Shown here one piece after another: positions 36,904-48,932 of a stretch of 64,000 bases of DNA. The notes under the pieces are model-generated. The model ran no database searches, had not been told where the DNA came from, and saw nothing but the letters and a program-made list of their open reading frames with translations. The position numbers were made by a program, and so were the translations under genes. Each line of letters begins with the position of its first letter. The first letter of the stretch is position 1. Origin of the DNA: Taiwanofungus camphoratus (taxonomy: Eukaryota > Basidiomycota > Agaricomycetes > Polyporales > Taiwanofungaceae); NCBI GenBank assembly GCA_003999685.1, contig CP021230.1, forward strand, positions 62,001 to 126,000, read 5' to 3'.

Positions 36904-39900
36904 TCAGTCCCACTGGATCCTCCGCGTGTACTCACGGATACGCGAGACAAACGAGTCCTGCACTTGGTCGCCCGCACCTGTCGCTACTCTCAGAATGATC
37001 TCATTCAGCGCGGTCGAGCCCAGGATGTCGACATGATCGCTCGTCGTTCCGCCCCCTCGAGGTATCGTCGGCACTGGGTTGTGGGGAAGCTTCGCACAGC
37101 AGTCTAGTGAGGATCAAAAACAACGTGTCGACAACAGTCGCACATACCTCCACTGTGGTCACCCGCATGCCCGCAGGATTCCAACGCTTCCGTTTCCAGC
37201 CCTCCACACACATGGCACCCAAGCTGAGGAGGTTCACGGTTCCATCTCCCTCCCCCATTTTGACTCCATTTATCACCTTTGGGAAAACGCTCTCGTTTGT
37301 GTACTCCGAATCGATGTGGCTGCTACGGGCCATGGGCATATCCAGGGGCGGTCTCGCCGAGACACATTCCGTAGCGTTGGGACAGCTGGCGTCTCCCGCA
37401 TCGGGCGGAGTCTCGTCGTATTCATACTCGCCTTGAGTGTACCTGTAATTGCGCCGTTTCATCAACATCCACGAGATATATACCGTCCTTGTGGTAGTAC
37501 GGACCAATAAGAACGCTGGACCTCTGTTCAACATCAGGATGACAGAACAGTAGAGGTGGAGACGTACTTCAGTATCTTTTCCGTGACCGTAGACGCAGTA
37601 GATTTTTGTCGTCGGCGCATTTGGTAGTCTGCCGGGTCCAATAGTCAGACTAGAGACAAGACGAATGTATCCACCCGTACTGGATTTCTAGCGGGTTCGT
37701 CCACTTCCGGTGGTCCAAATTATTGCGCTTCAGTGCTTCCTCGTCTCTTTCAATCCCGAAGGAATAATTTGAGGAGACCATTCTCTGTTGCATGCCCCGT
37801 AAGTCAATTTTCGACATGACTTTCGCGACTAATGAAGATTTATCATTACCTGAAACTCGATTGGTGTTCGCTGTAAAATCCAAGTTGTAGCTTCCGAAGA
37901 CGTCATATTGGCAAGGGCTTCACTGTTGCTCTCTTCCAATGCAGCTAATTCACGGAACGTGATAAGTTCCCCATGGCTGTGGATGTAGTCCGAAATGTCA
38001 TCCGGAGCAAACGTGGCATTTCCCCATACTGCATCGCCCCCCTATAAAAAGCGATTGGCCGAACAACGATAAGTCGTACTGGGGAACGTTACCTTCATCA
38101 ACATGCTCGCACTTCCTGCCCAGCTGCGAAAGAGCTTCTGACGTTCCTTCCTCGAAAAGAAACGTTCCAGCACTGAGAAGTTACAACTGTGAGCGTATGT
38201 CGTCCAGAAGGACTCCCGTAGCTTTCCTTACCGTATGCACCAGCGGGATGGATTTGTACCGTGTCTTTCATTTCGCCAGACAAGAACGCCGACATCGACT
38301 TAACCTAACACATTCATAAACTTTCGGTACCTGATTGTGAAGGACTCCTGTGCTCACTACTCCCTGTGAACGCATTCATGTTTAATGTAACAAGACGAGT
38401 GCATGGCCATAACGTACCAAATAAGTGCCGGCGACGCTTACGAGAGCTTCTATGTGGTTCTATATTGCACATCCACCGTATAACGTCAGAATCACGCAGA
38501 GCAGGACGATCATATGTATCAACTTCAGCGCACCTCGACCCAATCCGAACCACCCTTTCCGTGAAGAGGCGACTCGACCCACTTGAAGCTTCCCGTTGAC
38601 AGTGACAGAGTTGGTACGTGCCGATGTCAGCGTTCCGATAGACCGATTAAGCAACAAAGTGTGACAGACATACAAATACTAGACCCATGAATAGTATAAG
38701 AGTCAGATAATATAAGACTATCATCAGTCATACCAGCATAACCTGAAAAATCGTAAGCATTATGAATCTTTAGATGATTGACACGTTCGTACAGTAGTAC
38801 CCATAGAATGTGCTGCTAAAACGACTCTTCTATTTTCTCGTGCCCTGATGAGATATCAAATCAGTTCCATAGACTACAATATTACTCATGCCACTGCAAG
38901 AAGATCAAATTGTTACTCATGAGCCACACTCACTTAAAGCCTTCTATAGTAGCTTTCAATTTTGAAAAGTAGCCATCGCGTTCTTCGAGGTTGTAGAACG
39001 ACAATCGCCAGTCATATGGTGCAAGGTGAAGGTTATTTGTGTCGTAATTCACCACCGCAAGATTTTCAACAATTTTGGACCTGTATAAGTCACCAGTAAA
39101 GTCCGATCACGCATAACACAGGTTGGATTCGGACAGACCATAACCAATACCCTTGAATAAAACTGCTCGCAGCATCGATGCCTTCCGCAGCTCTTACCTT
39201 GGCCCCCGGAGGGTCAAGGCCGGTGATTGGATCAAGCATAACGGCGGCCATCCATTTTTCTTTGTTGAATGTGACTTGCGATATCATAGAAAAGCCGCCC
39301 CAAAGCTTCTGGCGAAAGAAGGCTCGGTAATCAGGGGACGTAGACCAGGACTCTAAGCCCTACGTGTGGAAAGAGATACATGTCAATGATCCGGATAGAC
39401 GTCTGCTGAAACTGTTGACACAAGTACTGACGGTCGAAATGATACCTGGGATCAGGATAACGGGGTGTTTTGCGGTGAGCCCTTCCGCAGCCACCTTTTC
39501 ACCGACCGTGAACTCCAGCCCATTTGTATTCAACTTCCATGGTTCGGGCATATTACTCCATAACTTCCGCCATTCTGCCTCCACAATCGAAAAATCCATC
39601 TGAGGCAGGTCTATTTGAGGCAACTGTGGGATGCTTATATCGTACTGATCAAGTAGAAGGGCGAGGTGTGTCTGCATGTCGGTGAGGTCGGTGGGTTGAA
39701 TGAGTATAAATCCTATCAAGATGCCGACTAACATGCCTGTAAGCAAGGCACTAAACCTCAATATTCGTGCCATACTCACGAGCGATCCCAAAAGGGAAAA
39801 GAAATCGACGAGTGGAGAGAAAATGTCGCCGTTTCTAAATTGCACGCAGTCAATATACTTATGAGCTTGTACATCTATCCCAGCAGTGTCTGGTGTGCGG

Positions 39901-40078
39901 GCACAGAGTCCACTGATCCCAAATACAGGAGCGGCAAGAAGTGAAAGATACATACTTCATGCTTCTTCAAAACTTTGAGCTCTTCCTTGAGCTCGTGCAC
40001 ATCACGTTGCTCGGACTGCTCTTCGGATGTCGTGGAATCGAATTCACTGCCAGATCTGCTACGTTTCACCAGCACCAT
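36904..40078 (-). CDS. LRO1: Phospholipid:diacylglycerol acyltransferase (PDAT, Lro1 family)
   Basis: A gene with many short introns, from MVLVKRSRSGSEFDS (ATG 40076-40078) to a stop at 36904-36906. A charged N-terminal cytosolic tail precedes one membrane anchor (GMLVGILIGFILI). Then come KHPVILIPGIIST (oxyanion-loop side), ESWSTSPDYRAFFRQKLWGG, VMLDPITGLDPPGAKVRAA, YDWRLSFYNLEERDGYF and VVLAAHSMGTTVMLYFFKW, in which AHSMG carries the nucleophile Ser. SGEMKDTV, DGTVNLLSLGAMC (acid residue) and HVDILGSTALNEIIL (catalytic His, near 37020) complete the triad. The enzyme moves a fatty acid from phospholipid onto diacylglycerol in the ER to make triacylglycerol. Each intron checked has GT-AG ends and restores the family sequence, so it looks functional. 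It converges with the halogenase, leaving 205 bases between stops. Confidence 0.95.
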
Positions 40079-41116
40079 GAGGGCGTTTTCTTTTTGATAT
40101 AAGAACAGGGAGGAATGACGTATGAGGGTAAGCGGCAGATAAGTGGCGGTGGTAATGTTCAACGTTCAATGCTCAAGGCCAGCAGGCTGCGGATGACACT
40201 TGCAATAAGTAACCGGGACAGATTGCTACGAGACCAGCATGACGAAAGGATCGGCAGCACGTGTATTTACGCTAAGTATGTAGGCACTATCGGTATTTGA
40301 AGATTTCTGCCGTTCAAGTTCTAGTAACAACTGAACAGATTGCTCTCGGAGCAGTGTCATTTTGTGGTTATTGATCCTGGCTACATGGCCATGTACTTGC
40401 ATTTTCAACTGTCTTCACGGAGGACGTTCCGGTGGAGGGGACTAGTATTTGAGGAATGTCACGAAGAGTCATCATGCCGGGACATCGCCGCAATGAAGCT
40501 CCGACGCGGCTCCGCGTGTGGCGGAGTTCAAATCCAGATTGGGGAAGTGTCACCGATAAGCTTCGGAAAAATGGGGAGATTGCATGTTGTGATGTGCTTG
40601 AGGATAGACACAAGTGCAGGAATTAAGCGACCATGATTTGGGATGAGGCGGGAGGGTAGAAGAACGGTGGTCGGAAATGGATTTTTCGACACTCTTATTG
40701 AACTTGTCCTACAGTTGTGTTACAAACTTTCTAGACTATTTTAGGCAACATCTGATCTTGGAAATATCCCAAGGAGAGTTCGCGATAAGTCATTCTCAAA
40801 TACAGTACTGGGTTCATTCTCAAAACGATGTCACGCGATAGTAAGAGGTATATGATTCTTGCATGTACGCTGCCACGCTTCACAGCAGCAGTCTGCTAAG
40901 TATCCCCAAGTTGCTGAATGTGTCAAGAAGGCGGCCACCCTAAGTACGTAGCATAAGTATCTCAATTGCCTAGGGTCAAAATAACATACATAACATACTG
41001 TAAACACACTTCTGCTCAGTCAACAAGAACGCGACAACGTGCGAAAACACGAAAAGCGAATAAAGTACACATTCTCAAACGTCATAAGGCAATTGCACAC
41101 TCGATCCAAACTTCGC
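40079..41116. other. Intergenic, no gene seen
   Basis: Upstream region of PDAT and downstream region of the Bud4-like gene. A minus-strand TATATC lies close to the PDAT start. No coding sequence or RNA gene is supported. Confidence 0.5.
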
Positions 41117-44100
41117 TCAACGCAAATGTCCCTGATGGTGCAGCGGCTGCATCGACGGACCGTTGTGGAACAACGGACTAGTGGTTTGTTTGGCCGGCTC
41201 TTGTTGCCTCTGCCACACTAACTCGGCCCACAGCGGGTTAGGTGGAATTCGACCGATTAGAGCACGGAATACTTCCAGCCTACAGTGTTGATGCCAATGT
41301 TCAGCTACGCCTGAATGGTAAAGAGAAACACTGACCACTTAGCCTTATCCTCATCTGTATCTGCAAAAAACAAGATTTCCTGTCCACGGGTAAACTTTAA
41401 ACGGAACGACCGCTCGACGCCATACGAGCCATCGTATTCATCAATATATCGTCTGCTCGCGGTAGCCGCTGATGCTGGGCTGAGGATAGCAGATCGTGTC
41501 TCCTGATCATCCTCAACCGCGATGGCCTTCTTCAGATCAATGGTCGTGATTGCTCTCTTGGTGACGTCATTGTATGCAACTAAGCTGGCTCCAATGATTC
41601 TGAGATGACGCCGTCGCCACGACTGTTGTTTACATTTCAGCCAATGCATAATGCGCGTCAGATGCAATGACGAACCATACAGTCCCCTCCATTTTGCGTT
41701 AAGGTACCTTCGAAGTACGTTACTTTGTGCCAGTTGACATGTCGTAACCCACGGTGACATTCCTCCAGGCTTTGAGGTAGTTCCTTAGGAGGAATACCTG
41801 CCAAGGGCGGCAACCTGAATATCTGTAACACGATATCTCCTATTTGCATCATTTTTGATACTGATCCCAGTTCACTCTTCTGGCCGATTAGAGGGTAACT
41901 GGTCTCAAACAATTTAGTGTCACAGTGTTTTGCAATATCACGAAAAGAAATGAATGCCCTCGCGAGGGTACCATCGGGCTTGAGATATCGAGCAAAATTC
42001 TCTTCGAGTTTTGGTGCAGGTGCAGGAGGTGCAGGAGAAACAGGCTCCGAGGGTAGTGGCTTCTTGTTCGCCTTCTTTGGCGATGACCCTAGGAAAAAGC
42101 TACGCATACCACCCTTCGAAGCAGGAGCAGGACTACGCATACCACTCTTCGAAGCAAGAGCAGGACTCGGCTGGGGAGGGGGTCGAGGTGGAGGCGGTAT
42201 ATTCGCCTTGAATTGAGCTACTATGTGCGGATCGCGACGAACTTTGATGGTAAGCGTGAACTCGAGCTTACTATGCTCAATTCTGTGCAATGGGTTCAAG
42301 AACAGTATGATGATACTTGACCAGTGTATTACTCACAGCTCAAATTCCTGACTAATCCGGCAGTCTCTACTCAGTGGAGATTCAGGGGTCGTAACGAAGT
42401 GAATACCGTTGTTCAAAGTACAGGTGATTATCGTCGGTTGTGAGGGCAAGGGTATGTGGATGCCCTTCAGACCAAGAACTTGAGAGTGGGCACCATCAGA
42501 ACAAATGTAACAAAACCAGAGCAAAATCACTTGCCTTTAACAAAAACTTTTCCATGTGCCTTCCCCGAGCTGTCCTGAGCGCGCAGTTCCTTAATTTGAC
42601 GAGAGTACTCATTCTACACTTTAGTCAGAAGCTGCCCTGCCGATCAAGGGAAACTTCACACACCATGTCGGAAGGCCTTTTCACCGCCCTCCATGCTTTT
42701 CCATTGTCGACATCGCCTGCATTGCCAATGTGGGAGACTCTGTCCGTGTCGGACGAGGCATAGATAGTTCCATGATGCTCATGAATATGATATTTCTGTA
42801 CTGACTGTCAAAAAGGAAAATAAAGCGAGCAGAATTCATCTCACACTACGGATCGGGTTTCCTAACCTCTTCAATTCACGATCGATGCTGTCTGCAAGGG
42901 GGTCCTCGTTATTTTCAATAGAGGGAACTTGCAAGAATCCACCATTCCTCAGCGCTGCAGCGCGGCGTTGAGCTGCACCTGGGTGGTTGGCTCGGAGGTC
43001 CTCTGCGTCTCCAGTACTTAAACTTCTCCTTCTGCTTGGACGTCCTTCCTGGAAGGCACGCACACGCGACGGAGTGGAGTATCCCAAAACCGCTTGTTCG
43101 TGGATTGCACTGTCTTCCGACTCTGAACTGGCGGCTTGAACATTGCCAATGTCTATTGGATGCTCGAAGTAGTCGGCTTTGACACCTTCTACTACAGCTT
43201 TCACGTTGAGGCCGTGGAGTGTTCCTTCGCTCTCGAATTGAAGGTGCAATCGCCCAGATCCGTTCGTGGAAGCATCGGCAGACTGGGCATGGATGATTGA
43301 CGGTGATCCAGGGGGACTGGTCATTTGTGATTCTGCACCGGGAAAAGACATTGGCTGGGCGACAGATGTGTCGGCAGAGATGCATGGATTGATTTCGTGA
43401 TCGTTGTCTTGGTCAGAGCTATACTCGGTGGCTGGCAAGAACGAGGAGACAGTGGGGCATTCAAGTTCTTCATCTCTACCATTCGTCCCGTGGGTTTCCT
43501 CATCCAGATCCGGGCCTGGAGATGATATCTCGGAATGACTGATGGATAAGTTGGTGGGCTCCATTTCGCCTTCCGCGGTATGAGGTCCAGCATCTTGTAG
43601 CATGAAATCAACCAATCCGGTAATGCTATCATCACCCATCTGAGAGCTTTCAGACCTTTCAGTCTCCTCAAACTGTTCGTTCACTGGGATATCCCCTTCA
43701 CGGCCTTGTTCATCCTCTGCCACAAATGGGCCTTCGACCAAGTCCTCCTCAACATCAAATTCGACAACATCGCAGCGCTCGTCAAAAGTAACCGTCTTTC
43801 GCCTGTGACGACGGATACTCAAGTCGCCATGCTCTGCATCGCGAGGGCCATGAAGACGCTTCGAAACGAGCGACGAGCGGCCTGGAGACGGAGAGGGAGA
43901 CACATGCGAAAACTTCGGAGGCAAGGAAGGCGGGAGGTCTTCAAGGCCAAGCATGGAACTCGAGATCTGCCTGAACGGACTCTTCGTAACAGGCTCGTTC
44001 TGAAGCAGACCTTGAAAGCCCTTAGATTGACGCCTCTTGAACCCTAATGGATGCTCGTTTTCCGCTTGTGTCAGCATGGATGTGGGTCGTGGTCTCTTCT

Positions 44101-44365
44101 CACCACTCACCCGCCGGGGTGAGAGAGTGCGGGAGGTTGACACCTTAGAAGAGGTTGGTATTTGGGATCGAAAAGGTGACTTGGTAACAAGATTGTTATT
44201 TCGCAGATGGTTGTAACTGGAAGACTGCCGGCGCGCAAGTTGAGTCCTTTGAGGGGAATCTCGCTTAGCTATGCGCAGAGGGGTAGTAGACTGCACAGGC
44301 CAGTCATCGTTGGAATCCGGAGAGTTAGACTGAGGTCGATCCCTCAAAGGAAGGCCCGAGCTCAT
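41117..44365 (-). CDS. Anillin/Bud4-like protein with C-terminal PH domain
   Basis: Starts MSSGLPLRDRPQSNSPDSND (ATG 44363-44365). The first exon (to about 42840) encodes roughly 500 residues of Ser/Pro-rich, probably disordered sequence with basic clusters and the block KTVTFDERCDVVEFDVEE, which recurs in fungal Bud4/Mid2-type proteins. After short exons, 42299-41760 encodes KLEFTLTIKVRRDPHIVAQF, a proline-rich insert with a short repeat (KSGMRS, KGGMRS) and FISFRDIAKHCDTKLFETSYPLIG, an anillin-homology-like part. A PH domain follows: HVNWHKVTYFEGTLTQ, RRRHLRIIGASLVAYNDV, RSFRLKFTRGQEILFFADT, DKAKW joined to LEVFRALIG. The stop is at 41117-41119. These proteins organise septins and the division site at the cell cortex. 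Intact as far as I can see. Confidence 0.8.
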
Positions 44366-44791
44366 TGGAAGATAAAATGCGGTCAAGCTAAGACGGTGAC
44401 TATTGCATGTGCAATAGCGCTCAACGCGTGGGAAGAGATGTCTCTTCAACAATGCGTGTAAGTCATGTGACCGTGATGAACTTTTAGAGCACATGACTCA
44501 GAAGATGCTAGGGGACCTGCCCATCTTGTCATTGTTCATCAGGCTTTGCAAAAAGAATGGTCAACCAAGTCACAACCCTAGTTCACAAATTATGCCAACT
44601 GACTAACTAGTCATTTTTCTGACTTCCACTGTCTAAAATCAGAGAAAATAGTCATATAGTTGTTAATGTGTAGCTGGCTCAAGTGATCAATATACATACA
44701 ACACTTTCAGATTTAGTCATAAAAATAGCCATTTGAAACAATTTGAACACTGCAATTACTATCATTTTCTAAAAAGCATAAAAAGAGTATA
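44366..44791. other. Intergenic, AT-rich
   Basis: Promoter side of the Bud4-like gene up to the Tc1-like remnant. Nothing else recognised. Confidence 0.5.
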
Positions 44792-45266
44792 CAGTGGCTC
44801 ATAAAACCATTGCAATGTTTGTCACTTTCTGACTGTTTGATCTATATCTCAGCAATCAGACATACAATAGCTTCAAATGATGGATCATTAGAAAGCCCTG
44901 TATCATGGCTTTCCAATGTGATACCTATCATAAAAAATAAACAGGTTGATGTAAAGATATGTATCATTCTTTCAGAGAGTCCATTGTAACAGTTTTATTG
45001 CTGACATTTTGCAGATCAAATATTGGCAGATGGTGACAGGACATATGTTTTCTAGACTTGAATCTTTTTATGCAAGTCATGTGACCTTAAGAAAAGTTCA
45101 ATGTAGCACAAACAATAATATCAACTTGAACCACACTTCTATTATCATAAAATCCCTCTCTACAGATGTTATCAATCAAATTCTTGCTCTGCTTAATTTA
45201 GGTCAATCTGCTCACCAAATATCCAGCTCTACTGGTGTACATTATAGTACTATCACCAGGATACGC
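44792..45266 (+). mobile_element. Tc1/mariner-like DNA transposon, left end only
   Basis: Begins at a TA with CAGTGGCTCATAAAA, the start typical of Tc1-like inverted repeats. A plus-strand ORF (45009-45266) ends in SLSTDVINQILALLNLGQSA and HQISSSTGVHYSTITRIR, the first helix-turn-helix of a Tc1-type transposase. The ORF stops abruptly at 45266, where a long LTR begins. The rest of the transposase and the right inverted repeat are not in the window; they could lie beyond 64000 if the whole nest landed inside the transposon. Confidence 0.75.
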
Positions 45267-46619
45267 TGATATGACCTAGGGAGTCCTGAATGGAGGAATG
45301 AACCTAGAGAGTAGGTCTGACGTGTCCAATGAGAAGAGAGAGCTAGAGTGGTGTGGTACCTGCCAGAGAAAAGGGTAAGCAAATGGACATGACAGAGAAA
45401 CTACCTAGACCACAGTCAGGGTCCTAGAGGTCTAGTGTGTTCAGAGGAGTAAGGGGCCAATGAGTCCAGCACGACAAGATCTTATGCCGAGGTGCAGATA
45501 GTTTCAAGGAGGTAGGAATGTGGTCTCCTAATCCAGCGGCAGCGGGCTGATAGGATACTGGCCAGATGCAAAGGAGTCAAGGGAAACTGGAGGTGAATCG
45601 ATGATAAACCAAAAACTGAAGAATAAACTGAAAACCAATGTAATTGGGAGAGGAGAATGCTGCTGAGGGATGCTGGTGTAGGAATGAGGTGTAGAACTGG
45701 TGTGGAAAATGACTGATGGACTGTACTATATGCAACACATGCCTATGGAGGTATAATGAGGGCAGAGGCACATTAGATGAGGAGGAGGAAGGGGGGGGCT
45801 GGTTACTCAGATCGAAGTTACTCCAACTTCAGAAACATAGGATGTAGGGGACGTAGGACTGCTGCGATATACAATGTAATATAACTGCTGGCTGATAATA
45901 TGCTGTTGGGAAGCCTTAGAGCAGGGGAAACCCAAATCTGAACTCTGGAGGACAAGTCTGTGGATTTTTTAAGACAAGACAGGAGTGCGTATCTTCTCTG
46001 CCATCTGGTAGGTACAGGAGACTACATAAGGGGTCCATGGTGTCAAAGTATCTTACACAACATAAAACCAAAGAAACTGAAAACAAACTGAAAATCGTAA
46101 AATCTAGAAACCGATCAGTGTACCATATGGGGAGCTAAACTGAAGCAGGACATGAAACAGGAACTCTGGATGCGGTAGAAAGGTTACTGGAGAATGACAC
46201 AGGAAGGGGGATGCTTATCTAGAGATCATCACATAGGAGATGGGCTATCTAACCAGATTTTGAGAGGGACAGAGACCTAGGAGTGCTGAACCGTCAAGCC
46301 GATGTGTAGGGGGCCTAGACATTACCAAGGAATCATATGGACATTATGGACAAGAGGCCGGGACTTTAGACTGAGGGACCAAGAGCCAAAACTGAGGACC
46401 AAAGACCAAAAACTGAAGTGTCTTTACTCAGTTGTTCTCAACCAAAGGCCCAGACTCATGAGAGGTCAGAAGGATGCTAGGGGATGCTGCTGGCGTGCAT
46501 TCTAGAGTGTGAGGGACCACTTCTCTACAACAGGGCTTCTGGAGCATCAGACAGACCTTCCATCATCAGAAATCTCATTGTTCTTCTTGGATAGGAAGGC
46601 TGAATGGCCAAGGCATGAG
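45267..46619 (-). mobile_element. LTR, family 2 (copy A), partial
   Basis: Begins TGATATGACCTAGG and matches in order the copies at 54388-55818 (opposite strand) and 59419-62729, with visible divergence. The match can be followed to about 46,560-46,610 and then ends where the Gypsy 2 LTR seems to begin. It is therefore cut by Gypsy 2. The Tc1-like transposase is interrupted at its start. Confidence 0.7.
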
Positions 46620-48389
46620 TGTTACCGACAGATAGGACTAGAGACTTAATCGTTTTTTCTTTTCCTTTGTTTGTCACACCATGGACGTGCAGCATCCTTT
46701 CCACATATTACTCATCCAGACTGACTGACGGGCTAACTGTTCTCGCTTACACCATAGTAGTTATGTACTTTCAGACTGCTGACTCTTCACACCTTACGCT
46801 GTCTCTGGGGGACTGCTTAGCTATACCTGGGGGTCAGCAGTAGCAGTATAAAGGGGGACCTTCTGCTGGAGGTTTCCTCAGTTGTATTTTCTTCATTCAT
46901 CCATTTCAAGGTGTACTATGTATTTAGTACCAATATACGCTTTTCTTTACACATCTTCTTGCACTTGCAAGAAGCCCATAAAGACTATTGTGACTACATA
47001 GGGCTTGTAGTTGAAGACTACTGAGGGTCGTGACTCGTCATCACCACCATTCCTCCTCAACCCTTTGCTGCACACCACATTAAGCCTCTGCAGCATTATC
47101 AGGGTGAACCCCAAGGTAACACTAGAATACAACTTCACAAACCTGAACTCGTTCAGGTTCAAGAAGTTACAAGAAGATGGTGCCTAAAGACCTGTATCGG
47201 TCTCGAAAAGGGTGAGGTCAGCGTACTCATAGGACTAGTACTGATCACCACAGATTATCAATGACCCTTTGATATCAACTACGAACAAGAGGAAGAGCTG
47301 GATCATGCAGCATTTGACCCTACTCTCTTGACTTTAAAAGAGGTCTTGGATCAAGCTGAGTGCAACCTCAGAGCCATTTTCCACATCAATAGCTTCACCA
47401 GCTTCCTCTCAGCTGAACAGGGGGAGCTGATTCACTGTACCCACTCCTGCATCTCCAGGGCAAGTGATGCTTGGCAAGCTGTATTAGAAAATCACAACAG
47501 GCTGACAAGTAGGGAAGGGAGCTGACCCCTGCCTCCCACTCCCTCTGAAGATTTCGATGAAGTTCTCAACCACCGCATTCTCACAGCTCAGAAGGTGCTC
47601 TCAAACCTGCATTTCTTATTCCAGTTAGCTGTACCCATAATCATGAACCTATATCAAAGGCTGCTGAGTGTCTGAGATTTCTATTGCCGTTGGCAAGCTA
47701 GATCCATCCTCTAAAATGAGGTGGAGGTCAACCCTGACATGCGCCAGGAAAGTTCATTGATATCAAGCAGAGAACAATCAGGACATACACCAACACTACA
47801 CGAAGAATTCTAACTGGAGGGTCTGCTCAACACAATCGTGCCCTCACCGCTACGACTCTGCGCTCTACAGGAGAAGCAATCTTGAACCTTATACCCCAAC
47901 CAACCACACCCTCATCCAGGCCTGCTTTACAACCTTTGACAAAACTGAGCCACCCTCTGATGAAGGCTTCAGCTCAGAGCTGACCGACCCTGGCATTGAA
48001 TGGACAGAACAACAAATAAAAACTGAAGGGACTGGAAAAACATCCCCTTTCATCCTGGAAACACCTTGGGGTGTAGGCTCTTTTCGATCAGGAATAGGGG
48101 AATCAGGGCTGCCGCCTGATGATGGGCTGGAGGAGGAAGGCCCCCCTGAGAGAGGGCCACCTTATGATGGAAGTGGAGGGCCCCCAGGAGGACTGCCTGG
48201 GGGGGAAGGGCCATCTGGCGGAGGAGGACCACCTGGGGGGGGACCCCTTGGCTGGGGGGGGACCACCCAGTGGAGGAGGACTGCCTGATTGGAGAGGACC
48301 ACCTGAGAGAGGAGGACCCCCTGAGGGAGGACCCTCTGAAGGGGGGCAGCCTTCTGAAGAAACACCCCTCTCACAAGGAACTGTGCGAG

Positions 48390-48932
48390 TGATACAAGCT
48401 GGTATCAACAACTGTGAAGCCTCAAATGTGAGGGCCTGACTACTAGAAGTGGTAGCGAGGACTTAAGGACACAGCGTATGTCCTCCTGGGCAAAGTCGAT
48501 AGAGTCGAGCGAGTACTCAGGTACGAAGCGAGAGGTCACAAGATACAAGTATAAGATTGCTAGTGGTAACTAGCTACTTGGTAACCAGATCAAACTTAAG
48601 GTCTGACCTACAAAGTACAGGGCCTTATATACATATTCTACTCTGCGCATGGACCATGGCACGTGGTCTAAGAATCAGCATGAGTAAGCGTAAGTAAGGC
48701 ACTATGAGTCATCAGGCCATATTAGCAATCAGTAGGCGTAAGACGGAATGTGTAAGTGGGGCCCGATATGAGTCAGTGTTCATGAATAACTGGGGCCTGT
48801 ATTGTAAGCAGCGATGAGTCAAGATGCTGTGCGAAGAAGCTGGGTCTACCTGAGGCCTGCCCTAGAAGCGAAAGGTCATGAGACCGATCTGAGGTCTGAC
48901 CGATAAGATACAAGATAAAAGAAATTGTATCA
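48390..48932 (-). repeat. Gypsy 1 LTR (downstream, 3' side)
   Basis: Left-hand LTR; because the element is on the minus strand this is its 3' LTR. Nearly identical to 56338-56879. Confidence 0.9.

Noticed and set aside
45009-45100. The first Met of the Tc1-like ORF as transposase start
   Set aside because: The first 45 residues do not look like a Tc1 N-terminus; the helix-turn-helix begins later, so the true start is probably near 45,150.
48050-48411. Pro/Gly-rich ORFs on both strands
   Set aside because: Belong to a GGACCACC-rich stretch inside the Gypsy 2 gag region, not a separate gene.
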